Of a stretch of 30,141 nucleotides of DNA, positions 18,688 to 27,828 are shown in pieces (within the stretch, counting starts at the first letter, position 1; each line of letters begins with the position of its first letter). The stretch is from Lingula anatina (lineage: Eukaryota; Brachiopoda; Lingulata; Lingulida; Lingulidae). Location of the stretch: positions 473,904 through 504,044 of the forward strand of contig NW_019775536.1 in the NCBI RefSeq assembly GCF_001039355.2, read 5' to 3'. The position numbers and the translations under genes are program-made. Under the pieces are notes generated by a model. It saw only the letters and a program-made list of their open reading frames with translations, made no database searches and was not told the DNA's origin.

Positions 18688-21329
18688 GTAAGTCATCAAA
18701 AACTATCAGAAGGCATGCACAGGGAATCAGTGATTTTGGAATTGGTTGGGAGTAATGCAATGGTTGAAACGGTTGAAATGGTTTGTTACGTGGTTGTTGT
18801 AAAGGTATCAGTACGGGAAAATTGTAGTGGTCTCTTGTTGTGAATAAGTTATTGAAGCGGTTATGGCGGTTTAAGGTACAAAGCATGCAACAACGCTCAA
18901 GTATGTATCTCAGTATTTTTTCAATTTATCGCGCCGCTCGGTCGTCAAGGTGTTCCTGCTCAAGCAACACAGGGTGACTCCCGCCATCGCCACCAAAACC
19001 AACCAATTATTGAACCGAGCAAATTATTTTTTCCTCTCCTTTCATATCGCAACTATAAAATGAGAAGTACAGAGAAGCCTTTGAAGTATATTTCCTTGCA
19101 CCAGATTGAAGCATTTATTGTTGTGATAGAATACAGGCAGCAAAACAGTACTGATATGTTTGCTGTTCGGGCGACAGTATTAACATAACTGTATTTATTT
19201 TTACATTATCTAAGCGGGTAAGGAAAATTCGTGACGTATCGACCCCCCCCCCCCCCNNNNNNNNNNNNNNNNNNNNNNNNNNNNNNNNNNNNNNNNNNNN
19301 NNNNNNNNNNNNNNNNNNNNNNNNNNNNNNNNNNNNNNNNNNNNNNNNNNNNNNNNNNNNNNNNNNNNNNNNNNNNNNNNNNNNNNNNNNNNNNNNNNNN
19401 NNNNNNNNNNNNNNNNNNNNNNNNNNNNNNNNNNNNNNNNNNNNNNNNNNNNNNNNNNNNNNNNNNNNNNNNNNNNNNNNNNNNNNNNNNNNNNNNNNNN
19501 NNNNNNNNNNNNNNNNNNNNNNNNNNNNNNNNNNNNNNNNNNNNNNNNNNNNNNNNNNNNNNNNNNNNNNNNNNNNCCCCCCCCCCTTAACGTGGCTATG
19601 GGTTTGGTTGTGGCGGTTGAATTGGTTGGTGACGTGGTTGTGGCATCACCTTGCCAAAGAAGATAAAAAAACAACGGCAAATTTCATTTTCTATATTCAG
19701 TATTCACCTGAAATTTTACGATTGAAATTTCAAATTTTGAAGATTATATCAATATTGAAATGTGTTAATGACAGTACTCTTTCCAACTTGTTCATATAGT
19801 TATTGAATCTACGTTTTTAATTAAACAGCTTTTCTTCAGGTGGCACTATGTATTTCTCTATGAAATTGACTTTCAGTCCACTCCATATTGTGGATACGGG
19901 AAGTGTAATATATTCGGCTGCGCCTGTAAGGGAGGGTGTCGGAAAGATTGTGGGCTCTATTTCAAAAAGATCTTCCGTCAGAGGTATGCATTCATTTATT
20001 TTCACGCTGAATACGTTGTTGAACATTAGTTTGAGTGACGCATAATTAACCTGTGCGACCTTCTTGTAAAACATTTGACAATTCTTTAAAACTGAAAACA
20101 TCTTTTAAACCTTTATAGCAGTTCTAGATCTCTCCAACAAATAATACACATTTAGAGATTCAGGTAATACAATGTATTACTATAACTCAGACATCTACAT
20201 GATTTTATCAAACTTTTACATAATTTGTTAAAGAATAAGTTTCTAAAATTTAATTTGGTCGTGAAATAACCACAATGATGTATTCCTGGGGCCTTCTGTA
20301 TAAGTATATTTATTATAAAATCTCTACTATGATACTATAACTATACCCTGGCAACTAATGAGGGATCATTCAGATAGATAAATCGTACTAGTTGGGTCGG
20401 AACAGCCCTGCAGGGCCTCTTGCTAAATGCAAACGGCTTAACTGAATGGCACGACTTCCCGTCAGCTAGAGGGTAATAGAATTTCGTGCGCGCTCGGCTT
20501 CATTACCCCCTAGTTCCTCGAGGAGGCGCTTCAGACAATTTAGCTGAATTTTCTGAATGCACTTAGCGAGAATCCCCGCAGAGTTGAGCCGACCCAACTA
20601 GAACGATGTATCTATCTGAATCAGGACAAAATAAGTTGGAGAGTCTGAGGATAAGGAATGACATAAGCCTTTCCTTTTCAGTGATCAGAAATATATTGAT
20701 GTATGTGCCTGCAGAAATTCTGGCAGGAGATCAGTCCGTGAACTGCAGTGATACAGAGAGGTGAAATTCCCTTTTTTTTCAAAAAATCATTATCAACAAA
20801 ATCATCTGAGAAACAAATTAATAAAAAAGGCTAAATAAACTGTTATTACAGTGAAATAGCAATATTGAGTCACGTGAGTTTTTCGTTACATGGCCACGTG
20901 ATTTGCAACTTATGTGTGCGTATTCTATCTTCTTGTGGTCTTTTTTGTCGCCATGTAATCATGTTAACGTGACTAATTATTATTAGAAGTTTAGATCTAC
21001 ATGTATACTCTATGCATACACCGTGCAGTTATGGAAATTAATAAAAAGGAACACATTCTAGATTTCAATCTGAATAAATAAACACATGGATGAATAATTA
21101 AATAAGACATTGACTTTAAGTCTACTCCATGTCAAAGTTCTTTTATCATATTTGCTATAAACATTTTTATGTCATCTTTGTAAATAGTTTTTGTTATACA
21201 ATCATTTGTTTCAGAGATGGCCAAGTTCCCAGTGAGCAGCGTGAGGTTCCGGCTGACAACGCAAGGTCGGCAGAATTCAGTCCTGAAGAACATTTGATTT
21301 CGATTAATTGTAATATTCAGGCAAGATGA
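18568..21329 (+). CDS. Secreted Cys-rich protein, Diedel-like (partial model, one exon probably in the gap)
   Basis: Exon 1 (18568-18687) gives a signal peptide (GSFVALLLVVCVIVTG) and then AACCKSVDRGVCADCTF, ending in phase 0 at a gtaagt donor. The core exon (19840-19983) encodes 47 residues including YCGYGKCNIFGCACKGGC and ends in phase 2 at gtatgc. That Cys/Gly/Asn-Ile-Phe-Gly spacing resembles the Diedel family, a small secreted immune-modulating cytokine known from insects and some insect viruses. The mature start with CC also fits. Phases 0 and 2 do not join, so an exon is missing, most likely within the 320-N gap. Two possible last exons in the right phase follow, 20682-20751 and 21215-21329. 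An upstream in-frame ATG exists at 18553, but 18568 has the better start context and signal peptide. The Diedel assignment rests on pattern recognition and needs a profile search. Confidence 0.5.
19241..19586. other. 320-N assembly gap (19257-19576) flanked by C runs
   Basis: Both gap edges are poly-C, suggesting sequencing failure at a homopolymer. Flanking sequence (18770-18800 and 19600-19640) shares degenerate GGTTGTGGCGGTTG-like words. The gap lies in the Diedel-like gene between exon 1 and the core exon. ORFs called across it are artefacts. Confidence 0.95.
19840..19983 (+). CDS. Diedel-like gene core exon
   Basis: The acceptor is a pyrimidine-rich tttcttcag and the donor is AG|gtatgc. 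In the coding frame there are six cysteines in 20 residues (CGYGKCNIFGCACKGGCRKDC), then a Phe/Lys-rich stretch (GLYFKKIF). Other frames here are open too but lack splice support and Cys pattern. Confidence 0.6.
20368..20621. mobile_element. MITE-like element E (related to A)
   Basis: The ~33-bp terminal inverted repeats ATTCAGATAGATAAATCGTA and (inverted) ATTCAGATAGATACATCGTT continue through CTAGTTGGGTCGG. The interior GCGAGAATCCCCGCAGAGTT resembles GCGTGAACCCCCAGGGAGTT of element A, so the families probably share an origin. It lies in an intron of the Diedel-like gene. Confidence 0.8.
20682..20751 (+). CDS. Candidate alternative last exon (a) of the Diedel-like gene
   Basis: An excellent acceptor (cctttccttttcag) is followed by 22 codons and a TGA in the phase left by the core exon. 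It includes two Cys (DVCACRNSGRRSVREL). It may be used instead of exon (b), or be spurious. Confidence 0.35.
21215..21329 (+). CDS. Candidate alternative last exon (b) of the Diedel-like gene
   Basis: The acceptor tttgtttcag fits the phase. It gives 37 mostly polar, acidic residues (DGQVPSEQREVPADNARSAE...) and a TGA. An AATAAA lies at 21568-21573, about 240 nt downstream, consistent with a terminal exon. Confidence 0.4.
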
Positions 21330-21567
21330 ATGAAAACTTTTAAACAGAGTTCGCTGTTTTTGTTATTTTTAAGGACTCAGCATCCAACGATTGTGTTCAG
21401 TATGGCATCTTTTTTATTACACCAATGAATTTATTTAATTGTAATGCATAAAAGTCCGCCAAATGACGTACATGTACATGTAGTATTTCGCGCGCACTGC
21501 ATAATTACATTGTAGCTCTCCAACATATAGGTGTAGCTGCGAGCTCAGTTGCATATACGTATATTCA

Positions 21568-21576
21568 AATAAATTG

Positions 21577-21612
<36 letters not shown>

Positions 21613-21656
21613 GGGGGTTATAAAGTACAGAAAGAAAGCAAAAAAAAAAAAAAAAA
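21568..21656. repeat. AATAAA followed by long A runs
   Basis: AATAAA is at 21568-21573, A runs are at 21577-21611 and about 21640-21656. This is either a simple repeat or the tail of an old retrotransposed sequence. The AATAAA may also serve exon (b) above. Confidence 0.6.
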
Positions 21657-21659
21657 AGT

Positions 21660-23353
21660 CCAAATACATATATTTTTTCGGGAAATATGAATTAATTTCC
21701 TTTCGTATTTTTCTAATTTATACCTTTTGAAACTACATGGAGACATTTGTTCGGGATTTGTGTAAAAATTTGACTGCAAATGCACGATCTTTTCTTCTCT
21801 ATAGTTTCTCTAAACCTCAACAAGTGCAATATTTCATTATAAAACCTCTGCAACTGTAATGACACGTGAATGTGTTTCTGGTTACTAGCTGTATGAAGCA
21901 CTGCATGGTACGCGTATCTATATGTAAGTGTGGTTGCTGAGACGTAAAAATTCTGTGATTTGCCTCAGCGTGTGATTGCATCTTTTTTTCATTTAAAACA
22001 AAAATTTTGCATTGTGTGTTTGGTCGATGTAAAGGTGACTTTGATGCTTAGATTTGTAACAGAGAATTTTTTTTGTTGCGAATTCAGATAGCTGATAAAG
22101 GTCATTCATCAATGTTTTTATCATAGCTTTTATTAACATAGAATATTTTCTTTAGAATGAGAACGGAGGAGAGGCAGGATTGAAAATTTTGTTTCGCGCA
22201 GCTCAGCAAAAATCAAACAATCTACGATAACAATTTCGCTGTGAGCACAAGGATGGAAAAATGATTATTTTGTCTTGTTTACCTTGTTATCTTACGAGGA
22301 AGAAGGGGATTGGGGGGAGGGGACCTCAGAATGTAGGGGAGGGCACCCTGCAGCCGCCCATGGGGGGACAGCCACTGACAATTGTAAAGGAGAGGAACTT
22401 GGCGAGGGCCTGGAGGCGATGACTCCAGGTCAAGTCTTGCTACGTCATTTTCATCAAAATAAATAAATAAATAAATTAATTAATTAATTAATTAAATAAA
22501 ATTAAATTAAAAATATTTTTCAAGGACACGTTACACCTTTCATCATTTTATTAATTTTGGCACAGGATAGCTTATATTGTCACCTGCCCGGCGGTGGACA
22601 TAATGCGGTAAGCACCAAAGTCATCACATTTATGACCGCAGTCAGAACAGATGATCCACGGACTAACTGATCCGCCGACTGAATATAGCCGACCCCACTT
22701 GAAAGCAGAGCCGCTTAATCCCCTGGTGGTATCCCCGCTTCCACACGCGCCATTAAACGGATTAAATCTCGGCCCCGGAGTTAAATTGCATGGCCCCTGC
22801 AGCGATGGAGCATTTGGAAGCGAGGAGGCCGTCAGGGTATTAGTCGATGCTGCTTTTAAGTGAATCGGTCATATTTATTCCACGGGCCTGTATTCTGCGG
22901 ATAACTTTTCCTAAATGCCCCTCTATGATAATACTGGTATCTGCGGAGAGATTGCATTTCTGACATTTCAACAAGGGTAAAAATCACGCGGATATCAGCA
23001 GACACAAAACTGCATGGTTGTGAATATGTTCAGTATTTGCCGGTAATTGTGTTATCTTCGCGGTTATTATATATTTATATAATTTCCATGCGGCACTTAT
23101 CTAATGGAAACGCCCCCCCCCCCCTCCCCATCCCTTTCCCCATGCAATGACAGGCGATTCTACTAAACAACTGATAGACATCACAAAGCTTCTTAATTTT
23201 AACAATTTACCTTTATTAATTGAAAACAGACATAAAATGTGCACGTACAGGTACAACTTTTCAACTTTTTCTCATGACATTAACGCATCGCACTCTGTTA
23301 AGTTTTGTTATAGTCTATAAGATTTGAGCGTTTATGGTGAATATTTTAAAAGT
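21660..23353. other. Gene-free interval
   Basis: I see no supportable exon. It contains a TAAA/TTAA simple repeat (22459-22500), foldback element D copy 2, a C run (about 23112-23125) and the likely 3' UTR of the syntaxin-like gene, with a poly(A) signal (AATAAA on the minus strand) at 23217-23212. Confidence 0.6.
22651..22903. mobile_element. Foldback element D, copy 2
   Basis: The left arm ATCCACGGACTAACTGATCC and the right arm (inverted: ATCCGCAGAATACAGGCCCG) match the arms at 18228-18379 and 18470-18505. The interior is GC-rich and noncoding; a spurious ORF runs through it. Confidence 0.55.
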
Positions 23354-24253
23354 TTAAGTTCTTAGCCTTTTATGAAACATTTTGTTAAATCCTACTCGAG
23401 AGATGGACACAATCCTTGCACGAAGGTTTCGTTTCTTCACCGGCACAGCTTTTTTATATGTGTGGACTTCGTTAATTTCTTGAATATAGTCAGCAGTTTT
23501 GGAAACATTGTGTTCAATATTGTCAATCAGCTCGCTGTCCTGGGCTACGATATTCTGAACGTTTAAAAAAAGATTACGTAGCTCGTGCAGCTTGTCTTCC
23601 ATGGCAGTAAATTGTCTATGTCTCTCTTCGGTCATGGACAATTTGAATTCGGCTTCGGCTACATTCACTTGGATATTGCAATAAAAAAGCGTCGAGCCCC
23701 CGCCGTGCACGGCGTCGTCCAATTCGTCATCCGAAATTTCTGTGCCCAGAATGCTGAGCTGGCGACGAATGCGCCCCTTCACATGCTCCTCGTGGGTCAC
23801 CTGGGCTGCGTAGAAGTCCCGCAGTATCAAATACAGCTGCGTCGATAGGCTCTGGTGTTGCGCACGGCAAATTTTCGCTCTGGCGCTGCCACAGCCTGCG
23901 CTGGTTTGGTCGTCTTCCAATACTTTCTCCATCTCATTCAGCTTGGCTCTTATGTCGGTGCAATAGGCAAAAATACGGCCGTATTGAACCTCAAGTTTTT
24001 CTTTCAGTTGAACGAGCCCGAAGGACGCCACTTCCAGCTCGCTGTGTAATTTTTTCGTCTGCTCCACCATCTGTGCCATGCTTTCCACGCTGTTTTGTAC
24101 GCTTGTGACTGTTTCTAGAGTGTTCATGAGTAGCGCTTGTGATTCTTCGGGCGGCATCACAACCTGCGGCCATTCCGTGTCGGTGTCCGCTTCTTCACTT
24201 TCTCCCCAAACGTTTTCCTGCCAGCACAACAACTCCGCCATGCGATCTTTCAT
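23354..24253 (-). CDS. Syntaxin-like t-SNARE without membrane anchor, intronless
   Basis: A single 299-residue coding exon. The start at 24253 is chosen because it gives MKDRMAEL, matching the N-peptide of syntaxins 1-3 that binds Munc18/Sec1 proteins. An acidic segment (13-30) follows, then a Habc-like helical region (about 38-150), the conserved linker KGRIRRQL (159-166), ELDD (177-180), and a SNARE helix from about 211 (RHRQFTAMEDKLHELRNLF). Length is normal for a syntaxin (about 290-300), but the last ~36 residues are basic (KKAVPVKKRNLRARI...) with no hydrophobic helix, no Cys and no CAAX box. Counting from ELRNLF, the zero-layer Gln position is Asp239. Plasma-membrane syntaxins normally have many introns, so this looks like an old retrocopy under constraint. 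A pyrimidine-rich acceptor at 24282 suggests a spliced 5' UTR. A role as a soluble modulator of SNARE pairing is inference. Confidence 0.85.
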   Translation of the reverse strand: MKDRMAELLCWQENVWGESEEADTDTEWPQVVMPPEESQALLMNTLETVTSVQNSVESMAQMVEQTKKLHSELEVASFGLVQLKEKLEVQYGRIFAYCTDIRAKLNEMEKVLEDDQTSAGCGSARAKICRAQHQSLSTQLYLILRDFYAAQVTHEEHVKGRIRRQLSILGTEISDDELDDAVHGGGSTLFYCNIQVNVAEAEFKLSMTEERHRQFTAMEDKLHELRNLFLNVQNIVAQDSELIDNIEHNVSKTADYIQEINEVHTYKKAVPVKKRNLRARIVSISRVGFNKMFHKRLRT

Positions 24254-24681
24254 CGTCACGGGTATTTAAACTCAGTGCAAGCTGGAGAGAAAAGCTTCAC
24301 CCGATTACTTTAGTCTCACTTGACAACCTTTTCAGCACAGTCAATTTCTTGAAATGGGTCGTCTGCCCTCTACTGCTCGCTGTCACCTACCCTTGTTAAG
24401 GCAGTACTTCTTCCAAAATTCAGAAGAGCAAAGAACGAATTTAGTAAGATTAGCTCCCTTTGAGCGTAGAAACCAGTGGTTTAATATCTGAAGCAAGATT
24501 GCCCCAGTCTGCCGGCGTCAAGTTTTTATAGGTTTCCAACCAAGTTTCCGAACTCTAGGCTAGTTAAACCAACCAATGAGAAGACGACATGAGATCTCAT
24601 TGAAGCACGATCTTCTCTGTGTTATCACCCTCTTGCATGTGATAATTAACCTGCATCTTACCCAATTTTAAGAGTGTTAAA
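24254..24681. promoter_or_regulatory. Divergent intergenic region
   Basis: This 428-bp spacer lies between the syntaxin-like start (minus) and a candidate small gene (plus). A bidirectional promoter is possible. No defined core element is visible; only a TAAATA word sits next to the syntaxin start. Confidence 0.25.
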
Positions 24682-25254
24682 ATGGCAAGTTATAGCGTAG
24701 TAAGCACGCGCAGCTCATTCAAGGAAGTTGGCCCATTCGTTGCAAAGGGTGCAGGAAGAGGATTCGTCACCAGACTTCTTCCTGTGCAGCGGTACAGAAA
24801 GGTAGGCCTACGAGATGGGGCAAGAACGGGGCAGGTGATTAAGCATAACAATTAACAGCTCCACAAACTGAAATCAAGCGCATTTGCCACAGAGGAAATC
24901 AGGCGGATGTCCACCGGTAGTAGGGGCCTACATATTCGATATAGTGGTCAGTAACGATTACCGACCCAAACCCGAGCTTTGAACTTTTTAAAAGCTTAAA
25001 AGCACTCAACGCATGAATATCTATTGTACATTTAACTGGTAAATTGAATTATGCGCTATGACGTTTATTAGAATGACGTTAAGTTAGCTGAAGTCTTCGT
25101 TAATTCAAATAATCTGAGAGGCCATGGTAGACTGTCATCTAGAACCTTAAAAGAATCTGTTAAGCAGAACATTTCACAGGTAGTACAGGTGATGCCCAAG
25201 GTAGCCAAATACACTACTGCATATCAATATCCACGATTCATCATTTTGACATAA
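24682..25254 (+). CDS. Candidate small two-exon gene, unrecognised
   Basis: Exon 1 (24682-24801) has a good start context (AAAATGG), 40 codons rich in Ser, Lys and Arg (MASYSVVSTRSSFKEVGPFV...) and a gtaggc donor in phase 0. A matching acceptor (atttcacag) opens exon 2 at 25180, which reads 24 codons (VVQVMPKVAKYTTAYQYPRF...) to a TAA at 25252. The predicted 64-residue protein is basic and its N-terminus could be a mitochondrial presequence. I do not recognise it. The exon 2 spacing Pro-x8-Tyr-x2-Pro-Arg loosely recalls ATP synthase subunit g but is too weak to name it. Confidence 0.3.
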
Positions 25255-25529
25255 AAAAAAAAAAAAAAATGAAAAATAAAAAAACGGAATACTGAAACCC
25301 ATGTCCACGTAAAATTTATTAATTAAACGAATGAGCGCTGGGTACATGGTATATAATTATCTCGCAATTTAAGCATTGTTTTCCTTATACATTTAACTCA
25401 AATTTCCCGTTTGAATATTAAAAAGGAGATGTTCTCCAGCGTGATATGGACGCTGTCAGGTCGCATCAGCTAACCAATAAAGACATAATTTTGCTGCAGT
25501 AACAAACTAACTAGTATATTATCTACGGC

Positions 25530-25766
25530 TTATTCCAACTTCTCATTCATAAACTCCAGCATGCGCCCTAAGGCCTGTTTGGCGGCTTCCTCGTCATATG
25601 TTCCCAGAGGGTTCTGGAAGTTAGTAAAGCCATGTCCAGCATCGTACTCCAAGAGAACGATATCCACGCCTGCTGCCTTTAATTTCTCGACAAGAGGGCG
25701 ATAATCATCCGGTGAGGAAAATCCTTGGAGGGTATCTTTCTTGCCAAAGTGAGCTTCAACAGGAAT
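25530..25766 (-). CDS. Dienelactone hydrolase exon 4 (Asp, His, stop)
   Basis: It starts IPVEAHFGKKD and contains YDAGHGFTNFQNP and the stop TAA. Too many interruptions and a short length kept it from standing out as an ORF, but the match to the family is clear. Confidence 0.9.
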   Translation of the reverse strand: MPVEAHFGKKDTLQGFSSPDDYRPLVEKLKAAGVDIVLLEYDAGHGFTNFQNPLGTYDEEAAKQALGRMLEFMNEKLE

Positions 25767-27001
25767 CTGTGGGAAAATGACAGATTAATTCATCGTTTTT
25801 CTTTCTCCCCATATCTATTAGAATATCGGGCATTTCTGTCACTATAAAATAACAAGCCAGCTAAAATTGTGTAACTTATTAAGTTAAATCTGTATAAAGG
25901 CCGGTGAAGTGATAACATTCTGTCTATTACATGTTAAACTTAAAACAACATTTGACATTAACACAGACAAATACATCGTCACATAATTTTAAATCAGAAG
26001 AAGTTCAGCCTTTGTCACTGTGGGTGTCTTCAACCCACTCAGGCGCTTGGCTGTTTGAAGCGAGGCAGTTTCAGATTTACTCTTTAATCAAGGTTTAGCC
26101 TGAACTAAAAAGATGCAAGACACTTGAAGGACTTGAACAAACAGGAGCAATTTTTGTCGATACAAAGATGCACATCACAAAGATTATGTAAAAGGTGACT
26201 CATATATATATGTATATATATATATAAGACATGCCGGTCGGTATAACTAAAAAAATTAAAACTGGTGCTCATGAGTAAAACAGAGAACTTTTGCGGGATC
26301 CTATATATATATATATATATGTATATGCACTCGACCAAAGGAGTTCGGACACGCCGTTATTTGGAATAGCATTAAAATAACCATATGAGCTGAGGTAAAT
26401 ATTTGAACCAAATATTGATGGATAATGCACCCACCAATCATTCTTTTTTTTTAATATATGTATATCAAGATTTTCCCAATACATAACAAAGCTTTTAATT
26501 GAAAAACAATATCATGGTTCCGACATTTTGGGGTCTAGTTGGTCGAGGGTATATCAAATACAAAAGAGATCGCATACCTTGATCGTAGTTAGGTCTGCCA
26601 GTTGCTGGCCCGGGATGCCATAAAAGGGCGCGGCGGCACTGATCTCCGGCACGAGGGCTGCTGCGGCGAACGCCAACGCCCCGCCCATGCAGAAGCCTGT
26701 CACGCCAACCTTGACGCAGCCCTTGGACTGCAGAAACCTGGATTGAAGTGCCATGAGTGAATGGATAGAAGTAGCATTGAATGCTTGTCTGATTTGTTTC
26801 CACACATAAACTGATGCTACAGCAGAGAGACTCGCCGATTTTTGTTTCTGCCTGTCTTTCTCTCTCTCTCTCTCGCAATCTCTCAATCTCTCTCTCTCCT
26901 TTCCCTCGCAATCTAAATCTTCTCTCTCTCTCTAAATCTCTCTATCTTAGTCCCCTCTCTTTCTAAACCTCTATCTTTCTCCTTCTCTCACAATCTAATT
27001 C

Positions 27002-27045
<44 letters not shown>

Positions 27046-27828
27046 ATCTCTCCCTCGAAATCTTCATTCTCTCTCCCTCCCACTAAAGCTCCTCTCTCTC
27101 TCCCTATGCTTCTCTCTCTTAACTTCAAACAAAGAAATACACAAAAATCACAACCAAATAACAAGATCTATAAGACCAGATCCCCAACGCACCTGGCTGC
27201 TGCTTGAACGTCCTTGACCGCCCCAGGCCAGTCCAGATCACCCATATAGTGTCCGGCCGTCTCACGGTCAGTGGCGACTTTGCCTCGGTAAAGGTCCGGC
27301 ACGAGAGTGGTCAAGTGTCCGTCTTTGGAGAGGTTTGTGGCCTGTTGCTTTATCTGGTCATTCATTCCTGAAAATACAACCTCTGGCAATTGATTCCTGA
27401 AAAAAATTATCTCTGGTCATTCATTCCTATAGATGTGAACATCTAGTGAAAAATGCAATCTAAAGTCCTGGAAGAGGGTGCTACCTACATACGTCCAGAG
27501 ATTCTGCCCCGTCCTACTCTGACTCAAAAGAAACGTTTCTCCAACTTAAGAATTGTATTACTATATTTCTATTGTCCCACATTACAAAATGCCACAGCAT
27601 TTTTTAAGTCGGAATATCTGATATAAAAATGTAGCACTAGTATAAGTACGTTTTTCTTTTGGTTGATTGTTAATAACGACACTGTAAAACGCTCTGTGAC
27701 CAGTGTAAGACGATCTTACCCCACCACTCCTGCAGGACAATCAGTCCCTTCTTGCAGCCAGGGACGTCCACCATGTGCCCCGGACAATCGCCCAGTTTAT
27801 TCTCAGTTTGAAATGTCACAGTCGCCAT
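25530..27828 (-). CDS. Dienelactone hydrolase family protein (4 exons, complete)
   Basis: Exons in order: 27828-27720, 27367-27193, 26737-26578, 25766-25530. Phases agree and the total is 681 nt (226 residues). This alpha/beta hydrolase family cleaves dienelactones and related esters with a Cys-Asp-His triad, probably in the cytosol. Visible residues: Glu34 in QEWWG, Arg64 in DLYRG, nucleophile Cys111 in GFCMGG, Asp159 in HFGKKD and His193 in GHGF, all in the order seen in bacterial-type enzymes. The length (about 225-245) is typical. It resembles the QEWWG / GFCMGG / HGF subgroup rather than the vertebrate CMBL form. The start has a strong context (A at -3, G at +4). A minus-strand AATAAA lies at 25320-25315. 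The substrate in animals is not known from sequence. Confidence 0.9.
26203..26321. repeat. (TA)n simple repeats in dienelactone hydrolase intron 3
   Basis: TATATA tracts lie at about 26203-26225 and 26301-26321. Confidence 0.85.
26578..26737 (-). CDS. Dienelactone hydrolase exon 3 (nucleophile Cys)
   Basis: It completes an Arg codon and then reads FLQSKGCVKVGVTGFCMGGA, holding the catalytic Cys111. It ends LTTIK in phase 0 at gtatgc. Confidence 0.9.
26853..27120. repeat. ~270-bp CT-rich tract in dienelactone hydrolase intron 2
   Basis: It is almost entirely C and T on the plus strand (TCTCTCTC with interruptions), so it is purine-rich in the transcript. ORFs called on the other strand here are artefacts of this tract. 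Confidence 0.9.
27193..27367 (-). CDS. Dienelactone hydrolase exon 2
   Basis: It continues GMNDQIKQQA and includes LVPDLYRGK. It ends AAA plus AG (phase 2) at gtgcgt. The acceptor is attttcag. Confidence 0.85.
27720..27828 (-). CDS. Dienelactone hydrolase exon 1
   Basis: It encodes residues 1-36, ending LIVLQEWW. The first base of the Gly37 codon is split at a gtaaga donor (phase 1). Confidence 0.85.

Noticed and set aside
19210-19680. Long ORFs across 19210-19680 on both strands
   Set aside because: They exist only because the N gap contains no stop codons.
19817-20101. 94-codon minus-strand ORF
   Set aside because: It overlaps the Diedel-like core exon in antisense. The plus-strand frame has the Cys pattern and splice sites.
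22275-22863. ORFs in GC-rich sequence at 22.3-22.9 kb
   Set aside because: The second runs through foldback element D. Composition is that of repeats and no protein family is recognised.
23372-24399. Plus-strand ORFs opposite the syntaxin-like gene
   Set aside because: They are shadows of the minus-strand gene with no recognisable motif.
26495-26911. 138- and 110-codon minus-strand ORFs with Arg/Glu-rich starts
   Set aside because: The N-terminal parts are the CT-rich intron read through. Only 26737-26578 is coding, as dienelactone hydrolase exon 3.
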